Notes under the pieces: generated by a model
The model's input: the letters and a program-made list of their open reading frames with translations, nothing else
The model's database searches: none
Told to the model about the DNA's origin: nothing
Shown here: piece by piece, positions 26,090 to 34,278 of the stretch
How positions within the stretch are numbered: position 1 is the first letter of the stretch
How the letters are laid out: the number at the start of each line of letters is the position of its first letter
Position numbers and translations under genes: made by a program
Source of the DNA: Bacillota bacterium
GTDB lineage: Bacteria; Bacillota; Clostridia; Lachnospirales; Lachnospiraceae
Assembly (NCBI GenBank): GCA_023435645.1
Contig: JAEYRK010000048.1
Location: 56,027-120,026, forward strand
DNA length: 64,000 nucleotides
Direction of reading: 5' to 3'

Positions 26090-26126
26090 AGCTCTTAACC
26101 CATTGATTTTAAAGGGATTAAGAGCT
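26090..26126. terminator. Terminator between integrase and tRNA-Leu(CAG)
   Basis: AGCTCTTAACCC pairs with GGGATTAAGAGCT, one bulge. On the minus strand it is followed by TTTTC, so it can end the tRNA transcript; it also lies after the integrase. It was brought by the island. Confidence 0.65.
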
Positions 26127-26136
26127 ATCTAACCGA

Positions 26137-26160
26137 TGCAGTTGAGGGGACTTGAACCCC
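26137..26160 (-). repeat. attR: 3' end of tRNA-Leu(CAG)
   Basis: 24 bases identical to 11861-11884. This copy belongs to the intact tRNA gene, so integration restored the tRNA 3' end. Confidence 0.9.
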
Positions 26161-26221
26161 TACCCAGTTAACCCGGACTAGAACCTGAATCTAGCGCGTA
26201 TGCCAATTCCGCCACAACTGC
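26137..26221 (-). tRNA. tRNA-Leu (anticodon CAG)
   Basis: 85 nt. Acceptor GCAGTTG at 26221 pairs with CAACTGC, discriminator A at 26137. The anticodon arm CTAGA-TTCAGGT-TCTAG gives anticodon CAG, and a long variable arm and the T-arm GGTTCAAGTCC are present. CCA is not encoded. It is the attachment target of the 14.3-kb island. Confidence 0.95.
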
Positions 26222-26273
26222 TTATTCATTTTGTTCCTCTTGGATCTGTTGGTTTCCTTGAGGGACGAATTTG

Positions 26274-26302
26274 ATTATAGCATACAAGTTGTCTAAATTC
26301 AA
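26274..26302 (-). promoter_or_regulatory. Promoter of tRNA-Leu(CAG)
   Basis: On the minus strand TTGAAT (26297-26302), 17-bp spacer and TATAAT (26274-26279), 53 bp upstream of the tRNA. Confidence 0.65.
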
Positions 26303-26364
26303 TACAAAATTTCAAATGGCTTTAATTTCTTTTACATCCTTGTCCCCATAATTCATCATGTGTC

Positions 26365-26538
26365 ATGTATACACTGGAGGTGGGCTATATTGATGCAGAG
26401 GATGATACACCGATCCGGGATATCAAGTCCTATGAACCCTCCGATGATAGGTTTATGAATGCTGTCATGCCGGATTGGTGCAGCCACTGGCCGAAGCCAC
26501 TAGAGGATAGCGCGGCTTCGATTTCTGTAAGGAATTAA
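26365..26538 (+). pseudogene. 3' fragment of a TrmO/YaeB-like (TsaA family) tRNA methyltransferase gene
   Basis: A 57-codon open frame reads YTLEVGYIDAEDDTPIRDIK, then SYEPSDDRF and PDWCSHWPK, then stops. The pattern of (D)xTPIxDIKxY followed by PDWCSHWPK matches the C-terminus of TsaA/UPF0066 proteins, such as the enzyme methylating t6A37 in tRNA. The N-terminal catalytic body is missing and no ribosome site precedes it, so this is a gene relic between two tRNA genes. Assignment rests on motif memory only. Confidence 0.5.
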
Positions 26539-26607
26539 ACTTTCCCAGCTAAGAATTAGTTGGTAGGAACCTGGGGTGACTAAATATAAGGCATGTATAT
26601 GCGCAGG

Positions 26608-26646
26608 GACCAAGATTGCCATGAGGAGGTAAGAATGGTCCTTTTG
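26608..26646 (+). terminator. Possible terminator or hairpin
   Basis: GGACCA pairs with TGGTCC across a 23-base loop, followed by TTTTGTTT. The stem is weak; it lies after the TsaA-like fragment and before the tRNA-Asn promoter. Confidence 0.35.
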
Positions 26647-26685
26647 TTTAGCATATAAAATATGGTAAAAATTATAAAAATAATA

Positions 26686-26714
26686 TTGACATCTATTGGT
26701 CCGCGTATTAAAAT
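26686..26714 (+). promoter_or_regulatory. Promoter of tRNA-Asn
   Basis: Perfect TTGACA (26686-26691), 17-bp spacer and TAAAAT (26709-26714), 11 bp before the tRNA. Confidence 0.7.
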
Positions 26715-26725
26715 TACTAACGTAT

Positions 26726-26797
26726 TCCTCGATAGCTCAATGGTAGAGCACGCGGCTGTTAACCGCGGGGTTGTAGGTTCGAGCCCTACTCGGGGAG
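26726..26797 (+). tRNA. tRNA-Asn (anticodon GTT)
   Basis: 72 nt. Acceptor TCCTCGA pairs with TCGGGGA (one G-T pair), D-loop TAGCTCAATGGTAGAGCA, anticodon arm CGCGG-CTGTTAA-CCGCG with anticodon GTT, T-arm GTAGGTTCGAGCCCTAC, discriminator G. CCA is not encoded. Confidence 0.95.
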
Positions 26798-26910
26798 TTT
26801 TATTTTTGGAAGTTTGTTTCTATTGGAGAAGGCCACCTAGAAAGATACACACACATCGAAGATGGATAACTATTCATTGATAAAGATAGCGTTCATTACC
26901 CTTGACACAA

Positions 26911-26935
26911 GAGTCTGCCTTGGCAGACTCTTTAT
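26911..26935 (+). terminator. Rho-independent terminator
   Basis: GAGTCTGCC/GGCAGACTC, two-base loop, then TTT; lies about 115 bp after tRNA-Asn and 57 bp before the oxidoreductase gene. Confidence 0.65.
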
Positions 26936-26992
26936 TCATTATAAGAATAATCTGTTTCACTTCTGGCAAATATAGGCTTGAGGTGATATATA

Positions 26993-28555
26993 ATGGCGAT
27001 CTTGTGGAAAGAAAATGGGACCTTTGAAGAAAGCGGTATAGAACGGGGCGAATCCCTATGGGTACAGAAGCAATACCGTTATGCGAAGGATGCTGAGGGA
27101 GGCTATAAAGAAAGAACGATACGTGCACCCTTGACAGGGGATATCGAGGTAGAGGTTGCGGTTATCGGAGCCGGACTTGCGGGCGTTCTGACAGCATATC
27201 TCCTGCAGCAGCAAGGAATCCAGACAGTGATTTTGGAGTGTAAGGAAGCCGGTAGCGGCATGACGAAGAATACAACAGCGAAGATAACCTCCCAGCATGG
27301 GCTTATCTATAGGAAGCTCATGATGTATAAAGGGGAACAAAGAGCTTGGGAATATGCGATGGCGAACCAACAGGCCATTGAGAAATACGAGGAGATCATC
27401 AATGATTTGCAGATAGACTGTGACTATGAGATTTACCCGAACTATATCTATACACTGGATAATGTGGCAAAGATTAAGCAGGAGGTTGAGGCGGCTCTAA
27501 AACTTGGACTTCCAGCATCATTTACCACGGAGACAACTCTACCCTTCCAAGTGAAGGCTGCAATCCGCTTCGATCATCAGGCTCAGTTCCATCCACTGAA
27601 ATTCCTGGATGCGGTAGTGGAGAAGCTGAATATCTATGAGAATACCAGAGTTACCGAGATTCATAAGGATGGCTTGATTAAGACGGATCAGGGGAGTGTG
27701 AAGGCGAAGAAGGTAGTAATCGCTACCCATTATCCCTTCATCAATGTTCCGGGTTATTATTTCTTCAAGCTTCATCAGGAGCGCTATTATCTGAGCGCCA
27801 TAGAGCCGGGAGAGGAAGCTTCTAAGTACCGCCTGGATGGCATGTATCTGGATGCTGACAAGGACGGCTTCTCTCTTAGAAATTATAAGGATCTGCTAAT
27901 CTTTGGAAGTGTTACTCACCGTACCGGTGACTATCAGCCTAAGGATGCCTATGCGAATATTGAGAAACATGTACGAAAATACTACCCGGAGGCTAAGCTT
28001 CTATATACCTGGTCCAATCAGGATTGTATGACACCGGATTCCATTCCCTATATCGGAGCCTATTCACTTCAGACTCCGAATATCTATGTGGCTACCGGTT
28101 TTAATATGTGGGGTATGACCGGATCCATGGTATCAGCTATGATCATCAGTGAGAGGATCGCTGGAAAAAACCATGAGTTCCAGAAGGTATTCAATCCCCG
28201 CAGGCTGATGCTATCCGGCAGCAGGGTGCTCCTAAAGGATGCAGCGATTATTACGATTAGTCTCTTATCCGAATATCTTAAGATTCCCCATAACAGGCTG
28301 AAGGATATAGAGAAGGGAAAGGCCGGAGTAGTACGTTATGATGGTCAGAGGGTAGGAGTGTACCGGGACCAAGACGATAAATACTACTTCGTAACCACCA
28401 AATGCCCGCACTTAGGCTGTAAGCTAGAGTGGAATCAAAATGAGATGACCTGGGATTGTCCTTGTCATGGTTCAAGGTTTGACTACCGAGGAAATATGAT
28501 CAACAACCCTGCCATGAGAGGTACCTTTGATGCCTGTATTCGGAAGAAGAAGTAA
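26993..28555 (+). CDS. FAD-dependent oxidoreductase with C-terminal Rieske [2Fe-2S] domain
   Basis: A 520-residue fusion. Residues about 45-400 are a glycine-oxidase (DAO) type flavoprotein: AVIGAGLAGVLTAYLLQQQG binds FAD, and NIYVATGFNMWGMTGSM is the C-terminal FAD segment. Residues about 430-520 are a Rieske domain with CPHLGCKLEWN and CPCHGSRFDYRG, giving the Cys-His/Cys-His ligands of a [2Fe-2S] cluster. The architecture is known in Firmicutes and Actinobacteria, but its substrate is not established. TTGAGGTGAT precedes ATG 26993. It stands alone between two tRNA genes. Confidence 0.88.
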   Translation: MAILWKENGTFEESGIERGESLWVQKQYRYAKDAEGGYKERTIRAPLTGDIEVEVAVIGAGLAGVLTAYLLQQQGIQTVILECKEAGSGMTKNTTAKITSQHGLIYRKLMMYKGEQRAWEYAMANQQAIEKYEEIINDLQIDCDYEIYPNYIYTLDNVAKIKQEVEAALKLGLPASFTTETTLPFQVKAAIRFDHQAQFHPLKFLDAVVEKLNIYENTRVTEIHKDGLIKTDQGSVKAKKVVIATHYPFINVPGYYFFKLHQERYYLSAIEPGEEASKYRLDGMYLDADKDGFSLRNYKDLLIFGSVTHRTGDYQPKDAYANIEKHVRKYYPEAKLLYTWSNQDCMTPDSIPYIGAYSLQTPNIYVATGFNMWGMTGSMVSAMIISERIAGKNHEFQKVFNPRRLMLSGSRVLLKDAAIITISLLSEYLKIPHNRLKDIEKGKAGVVRYDGQRVGVYRDQDDKYYFVTTKCPHLGCKLEWNQNEMTWDCPCHGSRFDYRGNMINNPAMRGTFDACIRKKK

Positions 28556-28655
28556 GGCGGAGGAGCCTCTTAAAGCTTATCTTGAATGAGTAAAAATATA
28601 TTAATCGATGTACAACACAGGCTACATTTTACACTTCAAAAAAGAGAAAAAAGTG

Positions 28656-28684
28656 TTGCATTTACCCAACAGGGATGATATAAT
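28656..28684 (+). promoter_or_regulatory. Promoter of tRNA-Leu(AAG)
   Basis: TTGCAT (28656-28661), 17-bp spacer, perfect TATAAT (28679-28684), 35 bp before the tRNA. Confidence 0.7.
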
Positions 28685-28719
28685 CACTATTGTTCGCTGC
28701 TGATGGCGAACAATATAAT

Positions 28720-28803
28720 GCAGTCGTGGCGGAATTGGCATACGCGCTAGACTAAGGATCTAGTCCGGGTTTCTGGGTAGGGGTTCAAGTCCCCTCGACT
28801 GCA
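28720..28803 (+). tRNA. tRNA-Leu (anticodon AAG)
   Basis: 84 nt. Acceptor GCAGTCG pairs with CGACTGC, discriminator A. The anticodon arm CTAGA-CTAAGGA-TCTAG gives anticodon AAG, with a long variable arm and T-arm GGGGTTCAAGTCCCC. CCA is not encoded. Its last 21 bases recur at 35352 and, degenerate, at 40941, so it is an attachment site for stacked islands. Confidence 0.93.
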
Positions 28804-28809
28804 GTAAGT

Positions 28810-28857
28810 AAAATCAAGGGTTTCAGAGTTGCGACAAACTTTGAAACCCTTGATTTT
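28810..28857 (+). terminator. Terminator of tRNA-Leu(AAG)
   Basis: Perfect 16-bp arms AAAATCAAGGGTTTCA (28810-28825) and TGAAACCCTTGATTTT (28842-28857), followed by T-run. The remaining 28890-29273 is very A/T-rich with no gene seen. Confidence 0.85.
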
Positions 28858-28863
28858 TTACGT

Positions 28864-28885
28864 TTGGAATGCAATTGGAATGCAA
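28864..28885 (+). repeat. Tandem 11-bp TTGGAATGCAA repeat at island left end
   Basis: Two head-to-tail copies, 28864-28874 and 28875-28885, just after the tRNA terminator. A one-base variant, TTGGAACGCAA, occupies the same relative position after the next att copy (35411-35421). This fits arm-type sites of a shared integrase family. Confidence 0.5.
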
Positions 28886-29273
28886 TGGGGTAAATAAGTG
28901 AATTTTAGAGCTAATAGGAAATCGCTAGAGATTTATACAATCAAAAGTTAAAGGAGTTTACAGAAGATAATTTTAAATCCCGATTAAGTATAGAAACTGT
29001 ATTTTCATCATGATTATTTGCAGATAAATTGTAATAATTTTGTTTAAAATATATAAATAATTAAATGCGCCAAGCGAGTGCTGGAAAATATGACGAAATT
29101 ATGTATAATAAATTTAAGGGTATCAATATCTAAATAATTATTATATTATACTTTAACAAATGGACATGAAATGGTATGCTGGCGTGTAATAATAATGTTA
29201 ATTGATAGAAAAGAATATTACTTTACAATGCCAAGAATATATAAACAAAAGCAAAGAATTGGGGGGACAGGCG

Positions 29274-32255
29274 ATGGGTATTGAAGATTTAAAAAGAATG
29301 ATTTGTCAATATCATAGAAGTAGAGATGAATACCGAAATAGCAGAAGTTACAATGAACAAGCATGTCGCGATGAGTTTATTAGCCCGATGCTGGAATGCT
29401 TTGGTTGGGATGTACAAAATAAGAGAGGAGTATTGCCTCAATATAAAGAAGTTGTAGTAGAGAAGTTCTCTAATAACTTGGAACGTCCAGACTATACTCT
29501 AACCCTTAATGGTATTTCTAAGATTTTTGTTGAAGCGAAAAAACCGAGTATTGATATAACCATCGAAATTGAGCCCGCATTGCAGATAAGAAGATATGGC
29601 TGGAATGCAAAACATAAAATAGCTGTCCTAACAAATTTTGAGAATTTGTTAATTTATGATACAACCAATAAACCTGACAAAAGTCAAGAGGCTACTACAT
29701 CGTTATATCGTAAATATCATTATACAGAATATATAGAAAAATATAATGAGATTAATGATTTAATTTCTAGAGATAGTATTTACTCTGGACGTTATGACCT
29801 GTTTGTAGAAAGTAATTTTCAAGAAAAGAACCGTTATCATGCAGAAATTGATGATATGTTTTTGGCACAAATCAATTTATGGCGCTTGGAGCTTGGCAGA
29901 TATTTATATGAAGTAGATGATAGGTATAAAAATATTGACCTATTGAATGATGTTGTTCAGGAATTTATTAACCAAATAATTTTCCTGAGAATTTGCGAAG
30001 ATAGGAATCTTCCTCTATATAAAAAACTTAAAGATGCGATTAAAGATAAAATAGAATTAAAAGATACTTTAACTAGAGTATTTAAGGAGGCAGATAAACG
30101 ATATAACTCTGGGCTATTCAAAGGTAAGTATATCATTTTTGATTTAAATAATGAGATTATTTTTAATATGGTTATGTCATTATATTATCCGCAAACACCG
30201 TATTTGTTTAACATTATTGAGCCAAGTATTTTGGGAAAAGTGTATGAGGCTTTTCTGGCTGAAAGATTAATCGATGAAAAAAAACAGATACAGTTAGCGC
30301 GAAGAGAGGAATACAAATACCGCTCGGTTGTTACTACGCCTATTGAAATTGTTAAATATATGATTAAAAATACTCTAGAGCCCTTATGTAAAGGTAAAAG
30401 GCCTGAGGAATTATTAAATCTAAAAATAGCAGATATAGCTTGTGGATCAGGCATTTTTCTGGAAGAGGCTTACCAATACATAGTTAATTACTGTACGGAA
30501 TGGTATAGCTTACATCAACCGGATTATTTATTGAAATTAAGTAATGGAAAAAAGAAGCTGCCATTAAGTGATAAAAGAAAAATATTAACAGGGTGTATTT
30601 TTGGAATTGACATTAATATACATGCTGTTGAAGTTGCTAAATTTTCGTTACTCCTAAAGCTTATAGAAGATGAGACAGAGCCATCTGTCATCTCGTGCAA
30701 CCCGATTTTACCTGATTTATCAGTTAATATATGTCATGGTAATTCATTAATCTCCGATGAAGACCTAAAGAGTTATGATGTATCGACCGAAACATTAATT
30801 GATATTGTTCCTTTCAATTGGCAGTGTATAAATAATGGTAATAAGTTTGATGCCATTATAGGTAACCCTCCGTATGTTAAGACGGAAGATATGCATGATT
30901 TGTTGCACGATGTTGAATTTTGTATTTACAAGAAGAATTATAGAAGTGCATACAAGCAATTTGATCAATATTTTCTGTTTGTTGAAAGAGCATTAAGCAA
31001 AATAAATACAGAAGGAAGAGTATGCTTTATTATTCCCAATAAATTTTATAAAATAGCTGCAGGGCAAGAACTGCGGAAATTAGTAGCAAAAAAGACGGCG
31101 GAAATTGATGATTTTGGTGATTTACAGCTATTTCCTGATAAAACAATTTATAGCTCAATTGTGACATTTATATATAACAATAACGATGAATTAAAGTATA
31201 TGAATATTAAATCAATAACATCTTTATGGGCAGGTGACGATCAGGACCAAGTTACTTTGAAAACAAATATCTTAGGGCAAGACCCATGGAGATTATCAAC
31301 AGATATTTCTTTTATTAAAATGATTAATAAAATGGAGGATATTTCAGTTCCTTTATCTAAAGTAGTTAATGTATTTAATGGTATTCAAACAAGTGCTGAA
31401 AGACCAGAACCTATTTATTGGTTTGATAAGTCAAATATTATCTCAGAAGAACAAGAAATATACAGAATACATAAGTTCGGGAAAGAATATTTAATAGAGA
31501 AAAGTATTTTAAAGCCATATTTCAAGCCTACAAAATTAGATGAGAAAGGAATGAATACATACTCGCTATTAACTACTGATAAATTGATTATATTCCCTTA
31601 TGACTATGACGGGAACTTAATAAATATTGAAATAATGAGAACCATTTATCCAGGCACATTTTCGTATCTATCAGATTGCTATGATTATTTGGTGCCAAGA
31701 TCCTTAAATAATGGAGTGGGAAGAGATGTACAAAATGCGACTTATAATACTTGGTATCAGTATGGTAGGACCCAGGCTTTAACGGCATTTATTAATACAC
31801 CTAAGCTAATAGTGCGCATATTAAGTAAAGAGCCAATGTATGCATTTGATAATAACAATATGCTTATTGCTTCTGGTGGAACAGCCGGATATTGTGCTAT
31901 AAGTAAACTACCAAACAGTAAATACGAATTGGAATATATTCAAGCATGGTTAGCGCATCCATATACTGAAAAGCTTTTAAAAACTATGGGAAGCGATTTT
32001 GAAAATGGATTTACTGCTAGAGGAACATTCTTATTATCAAAATTACCATTTGTAGAATTAGATTTTACTGATAAAATTCAAAAATCTATATACGATACTG
32101 TTATTGAAATCACCAGAATGATATATAAGATAAATGAAGATATGCAAGTTAAAGTTGATAAAGCTTCATTAAATATTCTTGAAAAGGAGAAAAATAAGCT
32201 GATAAAGCAAATAGAGGATAATATTACCATGATTTATCAGCAGAATTTTAGGTGA
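29274..32255 (+). CDS. Type IIG restriction enzyme/N6-adenine methyltransferase, Eco57I-like
   Basis: About 993 residues from ATG 29274, which follows GGGGGGAC; the TTG at 29202 gives 24 extra residues without a good site. The N-terminal nuclease is RPDYTLTLNGISKIFVEAKK (PD...ExK, near 90-110). The gamma-class N6 methylase follows: motif I LKIADIACGSGIFLEEAYQ near 405 and motif IV FDAIIGNPPYVKTE near 550. The C-terminal ~350 residues would recognise the target. Nuclease, methylase and recognition in one chain is the type IIG design. The lengths of this gene and the next (~993 and 542) are close to the Eco57I pair (~997 and 544). The recognition sequence is unknown. Confidence 0.85.
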   Translation: MGIEDLKRMICQYHRSRDEYRNSRSYNEQACRDEFISPMLECFGWDVQNKRGVLPQYKEVVVEKFSNNLERPDYTLTLNGISKIFVEAKKPSIDITIEIEPALQIRRYGWNAKHKIAVLTNFENLLIYDTTNKPDKSQEATTSLYRKYHYTEYIEKYNEINDLISRDSIYSGRYDLFVESNFQEKNRYHAEIDDMFLAQINLWRLELGRYLYEVDDRYKNIDLLNDVVQEFINQIIFLRICEDRNLPLYKKLKDAIKDKIELKDTLTRVFKEADKRYNSGLFKGKYIIFDLNNEIIFNMVMSLYYPQTPYLFNIIEPSILGKVYEAFLAERLIDEKKQIQLARREEYKYRSVVTTPIEIVKYMIKNTLEPLCKGKRPEELLNLKIADIACGSGIFLEEAYQYIVNYCTEWYSLHQPDYLLKLSNGKKKLPLSDKRKILTGCIFGIDINIHAVEVAKFSLLLKLIEDETEPSVISCNPILPDLSVNICHGNSLISDEDLKSYDVSTETLIDIVPFNWQCINNGNKFDAIIGNPPYVKTEDMHDLLHDVEFCIYKKNYRSAYKQFDQYFLFVERALSKINTEGRVCFIIPNKFYKIAAGQELRKLVAKKTAEIDDFGDLQLFPDKTIYSSIVTFIYNNNDELKYMNIKSITSLWAGDDQDQVTLKTNILGQDPWRLSTDISFIKMINKMEDISVPLSKVVNVFNGIQTSAERPEPIYWFDKSNIISEEQEIYRIHKFGKEYLIEKSILKPYFKPTKLDEKGMNTYSLLTTDKLIIFPYDYDGNLINIEIMRTIYPGTFSYLSDCYDYLVPRSLNNGVGRDVQNATYNTWYQYGRTQALTAFINTPKLIVRILSKEPMYAFDNNNMLIASGGTAGYCAISKLPNSKYELEYIQAWLAHPYTEKLLKTMGSDFENGFTARGTFLLSKLPFVELDFTDKIQKSIYDTVIEITRMIYKINEDMQVKVDKASLNILEKEKNKLIKQIEDNITMIYQQNFR

Positions 32256-32259
32256 GCCA

Positions 32260-33888
32260 ATGATTTTAAAACAAGATAGTACTGAGCAGAAACTAAGAGG
32301 TGCATATTATACACCATTGGTTTTGGCAGAAAAAATGATTGAACTGTTTAAGGATGATAGGAATATTCATTATATTTTAGAACCAAGCTGTGGAGATGGT
32401 GTATTTATCGACGGCTTAATTAAAACGGATTTTTTAAAGAATGATGAAAAAGTAACTGCAATCGAAATTGACAAGAAAGAAGCTTTACAGCTAAAAAGTC
32501 GATTAATGAATGCTAAAAATATAGAAGTATACAATAGTGACTTTTTTGATTTCTATATGGATAACGTGAATAAAAGACAATATGATCTTATATTGGGAAA
32601 TCCTCCCTATATAAGATATCAATATCTAGAGGAAGCACAGAGAGAAACCATGTCAACCATTTTGACTTCGCATGGTATGAAAGCTAATAAACTGGTCAAT
32701 ACATGGGTAGGTTTTTTAGTTGCATGTGTACATATGCTTAGTAATAACGGAAAAATCGCATTTGTTATACCGGCAGAGATTTTGCAGGTCGCTTATGCGG
32801 AAGATTTGAGATTATTTTTGACTAATACACTATCAAAAATAACTTTAATAACTTTTGAAGAATTAGTTTTTCCTGATATTGAGCAAGAGATAGTAGTATT
32901 TATAGGCGAAAAGGGAGAGACGGAAAAAGGTATTAAAATTATTGAGCTAAACAATCTTACAGATTTAGCCACATTAGATCTAAAAGCTAATGGATTTCAA
33001 AAAATGCAGCATGTCCGTGAAAAATGGACTAAATACTTTACGAATAACGAAGAAAATGAACTTATTAGACAATTAAGGAATGATAGCCGATTCCAAAGGA
33101 TGTCAGATGTCGCTTTAATTAATGTTGGTATAACTACCGGTAATAATAAATACTTTTCAGTCACAAAAAACACAGTAAAAGAATTTGAATTTGATAATGT
33201 TGTTAGACCGCTAATTGGGAGAAGCTCTCATGCACATAGCATATATTTTACGGAGCAGGATTGGCTTAATAATGTAAATCAAGGTAAAGCAGCCTATCTT
33301 CTTGATTTCCCTGAAACTCCTTATGAAAATTATCCACCAAAGCATAAAGATTATATCGAAGCAGGGGAAAAAGCAGGAGAGAATAAAGGTTATAAATGCA
33401 CTATTAGAGGCAGATGGTATCGTATTCCGTCAATCTGGGTTCCGGATGCATTCTTCCTAAGGAGAAACAATTTGTATCCCAAATTTGTGTTAAATAAGTG
33501 CAATGCTGTATCAACTGATACAATGCATAGAATTAAATTCAATGATGATATAGTTCCAGAGCAAATACTACTTTCATATTACAACAGTATTTCTTTTGCT
33601 TTTACTGAGATATGTGGAAGAAGTTACGGAGGAGGAGTATTGGAAATATTGCCGGGTGAAGTTGGGAGCATATTATTGCCAAAATTAGACAAAATTCCAA
33701 TCTCAAAAGTGAGAGAAATATTAGACAGAATTGATCATATTATTCGCAAAGATGAAGACATAGAAATAGTATTGGATATAGTGGATAATGAAATATTGGT
33801 ATCAGAGCTTGATATAGAAAGAGATTTATGCTTTAAAGCAAGGGGTATCTGGAAGAAAATGCAATATAGAAGATTGAAAAGGAGTTAA
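32260..33888 (+). CDS. N6-adenine DNA methyltransferase, partner of the type IIG enzyme
   Basis: A 542-residue TaqI/Eco57I-class methylase. The SAM-entry segment is LRGAYYTPLVLAEKM, motif I ILEPSCGDGVFIDGL near 45, the acidic ribose-binding motif VTAIEIDKKEALQL, and motif IV YDLILGNPPYIRYQ near 115. The C-terminal half carries the target-recognition domain (GRWYRIPSIWVPDAFFLRR, CGRSYGGGVLEILPGE). It begins four bases after the preceding gene. In Eco57I-type systems such a separate methylase completes protection of both strands, so the two genes form one R-M unit. Confidence 0.87.
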   Translation: MILKQDSTEQKLRGAYYTPLVLAEKMIELFKDDRNIHYILEPSCGDGVFIDGLIKTDFLKNDEKVTAIEIDKKEALQLKSRLMNAKNIEVYNSDFFDFYMDNVNKRQYDLILGNPPYIRYQYLEEAQRETMSTILTSHGMKANKLVNTWVGFLVACVHMLSNNGKIAFVIPAEILQVAYAEDLRLFLTNTLSKITLITFEELVFPDIEQEIVVFIGEKGETEKGIKIIELNNLTDLATLDLKANGFQKMQHVREKWTKYFTNNEENELIRQLRNDSRFQRMSDVALINVGITTGNNKYFSVTKNTVKEFEFDNVVRPLIGRSSHAHSIYFTEQDWLNNVNQGKAAYLLDFPETPYENYPPKHKDYIEAGEKAGENKGYKCTIRGRWYRIPSIWVPDAFFLRRNNLYPKFVLNKCNAVSTDTMHRIKFNDDIVPEQILLSYYNSISFAFTEICGRSYGGGVLEILPGEVGSILLPKLDKIPISKVREILDRIDHIIRKDEDIEIVLDIVDNEILVSELDIERDLCFKARGIWKKMQYRRLKRS

Positions 33889-34071
33889 ATATAGACAAAG
33901 TATTTAACAGTACAGTTCTTACAAAAAGTTTATGTACTTATCAATTGTAGATAGAGGTAAAAGTAGTTTATCAATAACTACATTGATAATAGAAATGAAT
34001 ATATATGGCAATTAGGTCATTAATTAGAGCGAAAATCCGTTAAGCAAAAAATTATGCTTAACGGATGACGG

Positions 34072-34248
34072 TTATTTACTTTTAAGATAATCAATAAGAT
34101 TCGTTTTATTTATTCTCCAGATTTTTCTCCCTAATCGATATGCAGGAATTTGACCAGTATGAATCAAATCATAAAGCATATTTCTTGAGATACCAAGAAT
34201 TTCAAGCGTTTCATTCAATGTTAGCACATCAGGATAAGCTTCTAGCAT
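34072..34248 (-). CDS. Excisionase-family HTH protein
   Basis: A 58-residue protein. ATG 34248 follows AAAGGAGG; the extension to 34287 is upstream of that site. The MerR-like helix VLTLNETLEILGISRNMLYD and wing HTGQIPAYRLGRKIWRI, then NLIDYLKSK, are the classic Xis/HTH_17 domain. Such proteins act as recombination directionality factors or regulators. It is the only recombination-type gene in this island, so it may be a relic of its mobility module. Confidence 0.75.
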   Translation of the reverse strand: MLEAYPDVLTLNETLEILGISRNMLYDLIHTGQIPAYRLGRKIWRINKTNLIDYLKSK

Positions 34249-34278
34249 CGAAAAACCTCCTTTGATTATTTTAGTATA

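Larger units (their letters stand above)
11861..26160. mobile_element. 14.3-kb integrative island in tRNA-Leu(CAG) with type I R-M system
   Basis: Bounded by an exact 24-bp direct repeat (11861-11884 and 26137-26160) identical to the tRNA-Leu(CAG) 3' end, starting TGCAGTTGAG and ending TTGAACCCC on the plus strand. The tyrosine integrase gene lies next to the intact tRNA, and GGTAATCA repeats lie inside both ends. Cargo: zinc-ribbon protein, serine resolvase, two small HTH proteins, hsdM-hsdS-hsdR, YgjP-like peptidase, a broken gene, a gene-poor stretch and a DNA methyltransferase. No relaxase, type IV secretion or phage structural genes are present, so it is a genomic island or satellite rather than a full conjugative element or prophage. 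Confidence 0.88.

Noticed and set aside
11861..26160. Prophage or full conjugative element
   Set aside because: No capsid, terminase, lysis, relaxase, coupling or secretion genes are seen; only integration, R-M and small proteins.
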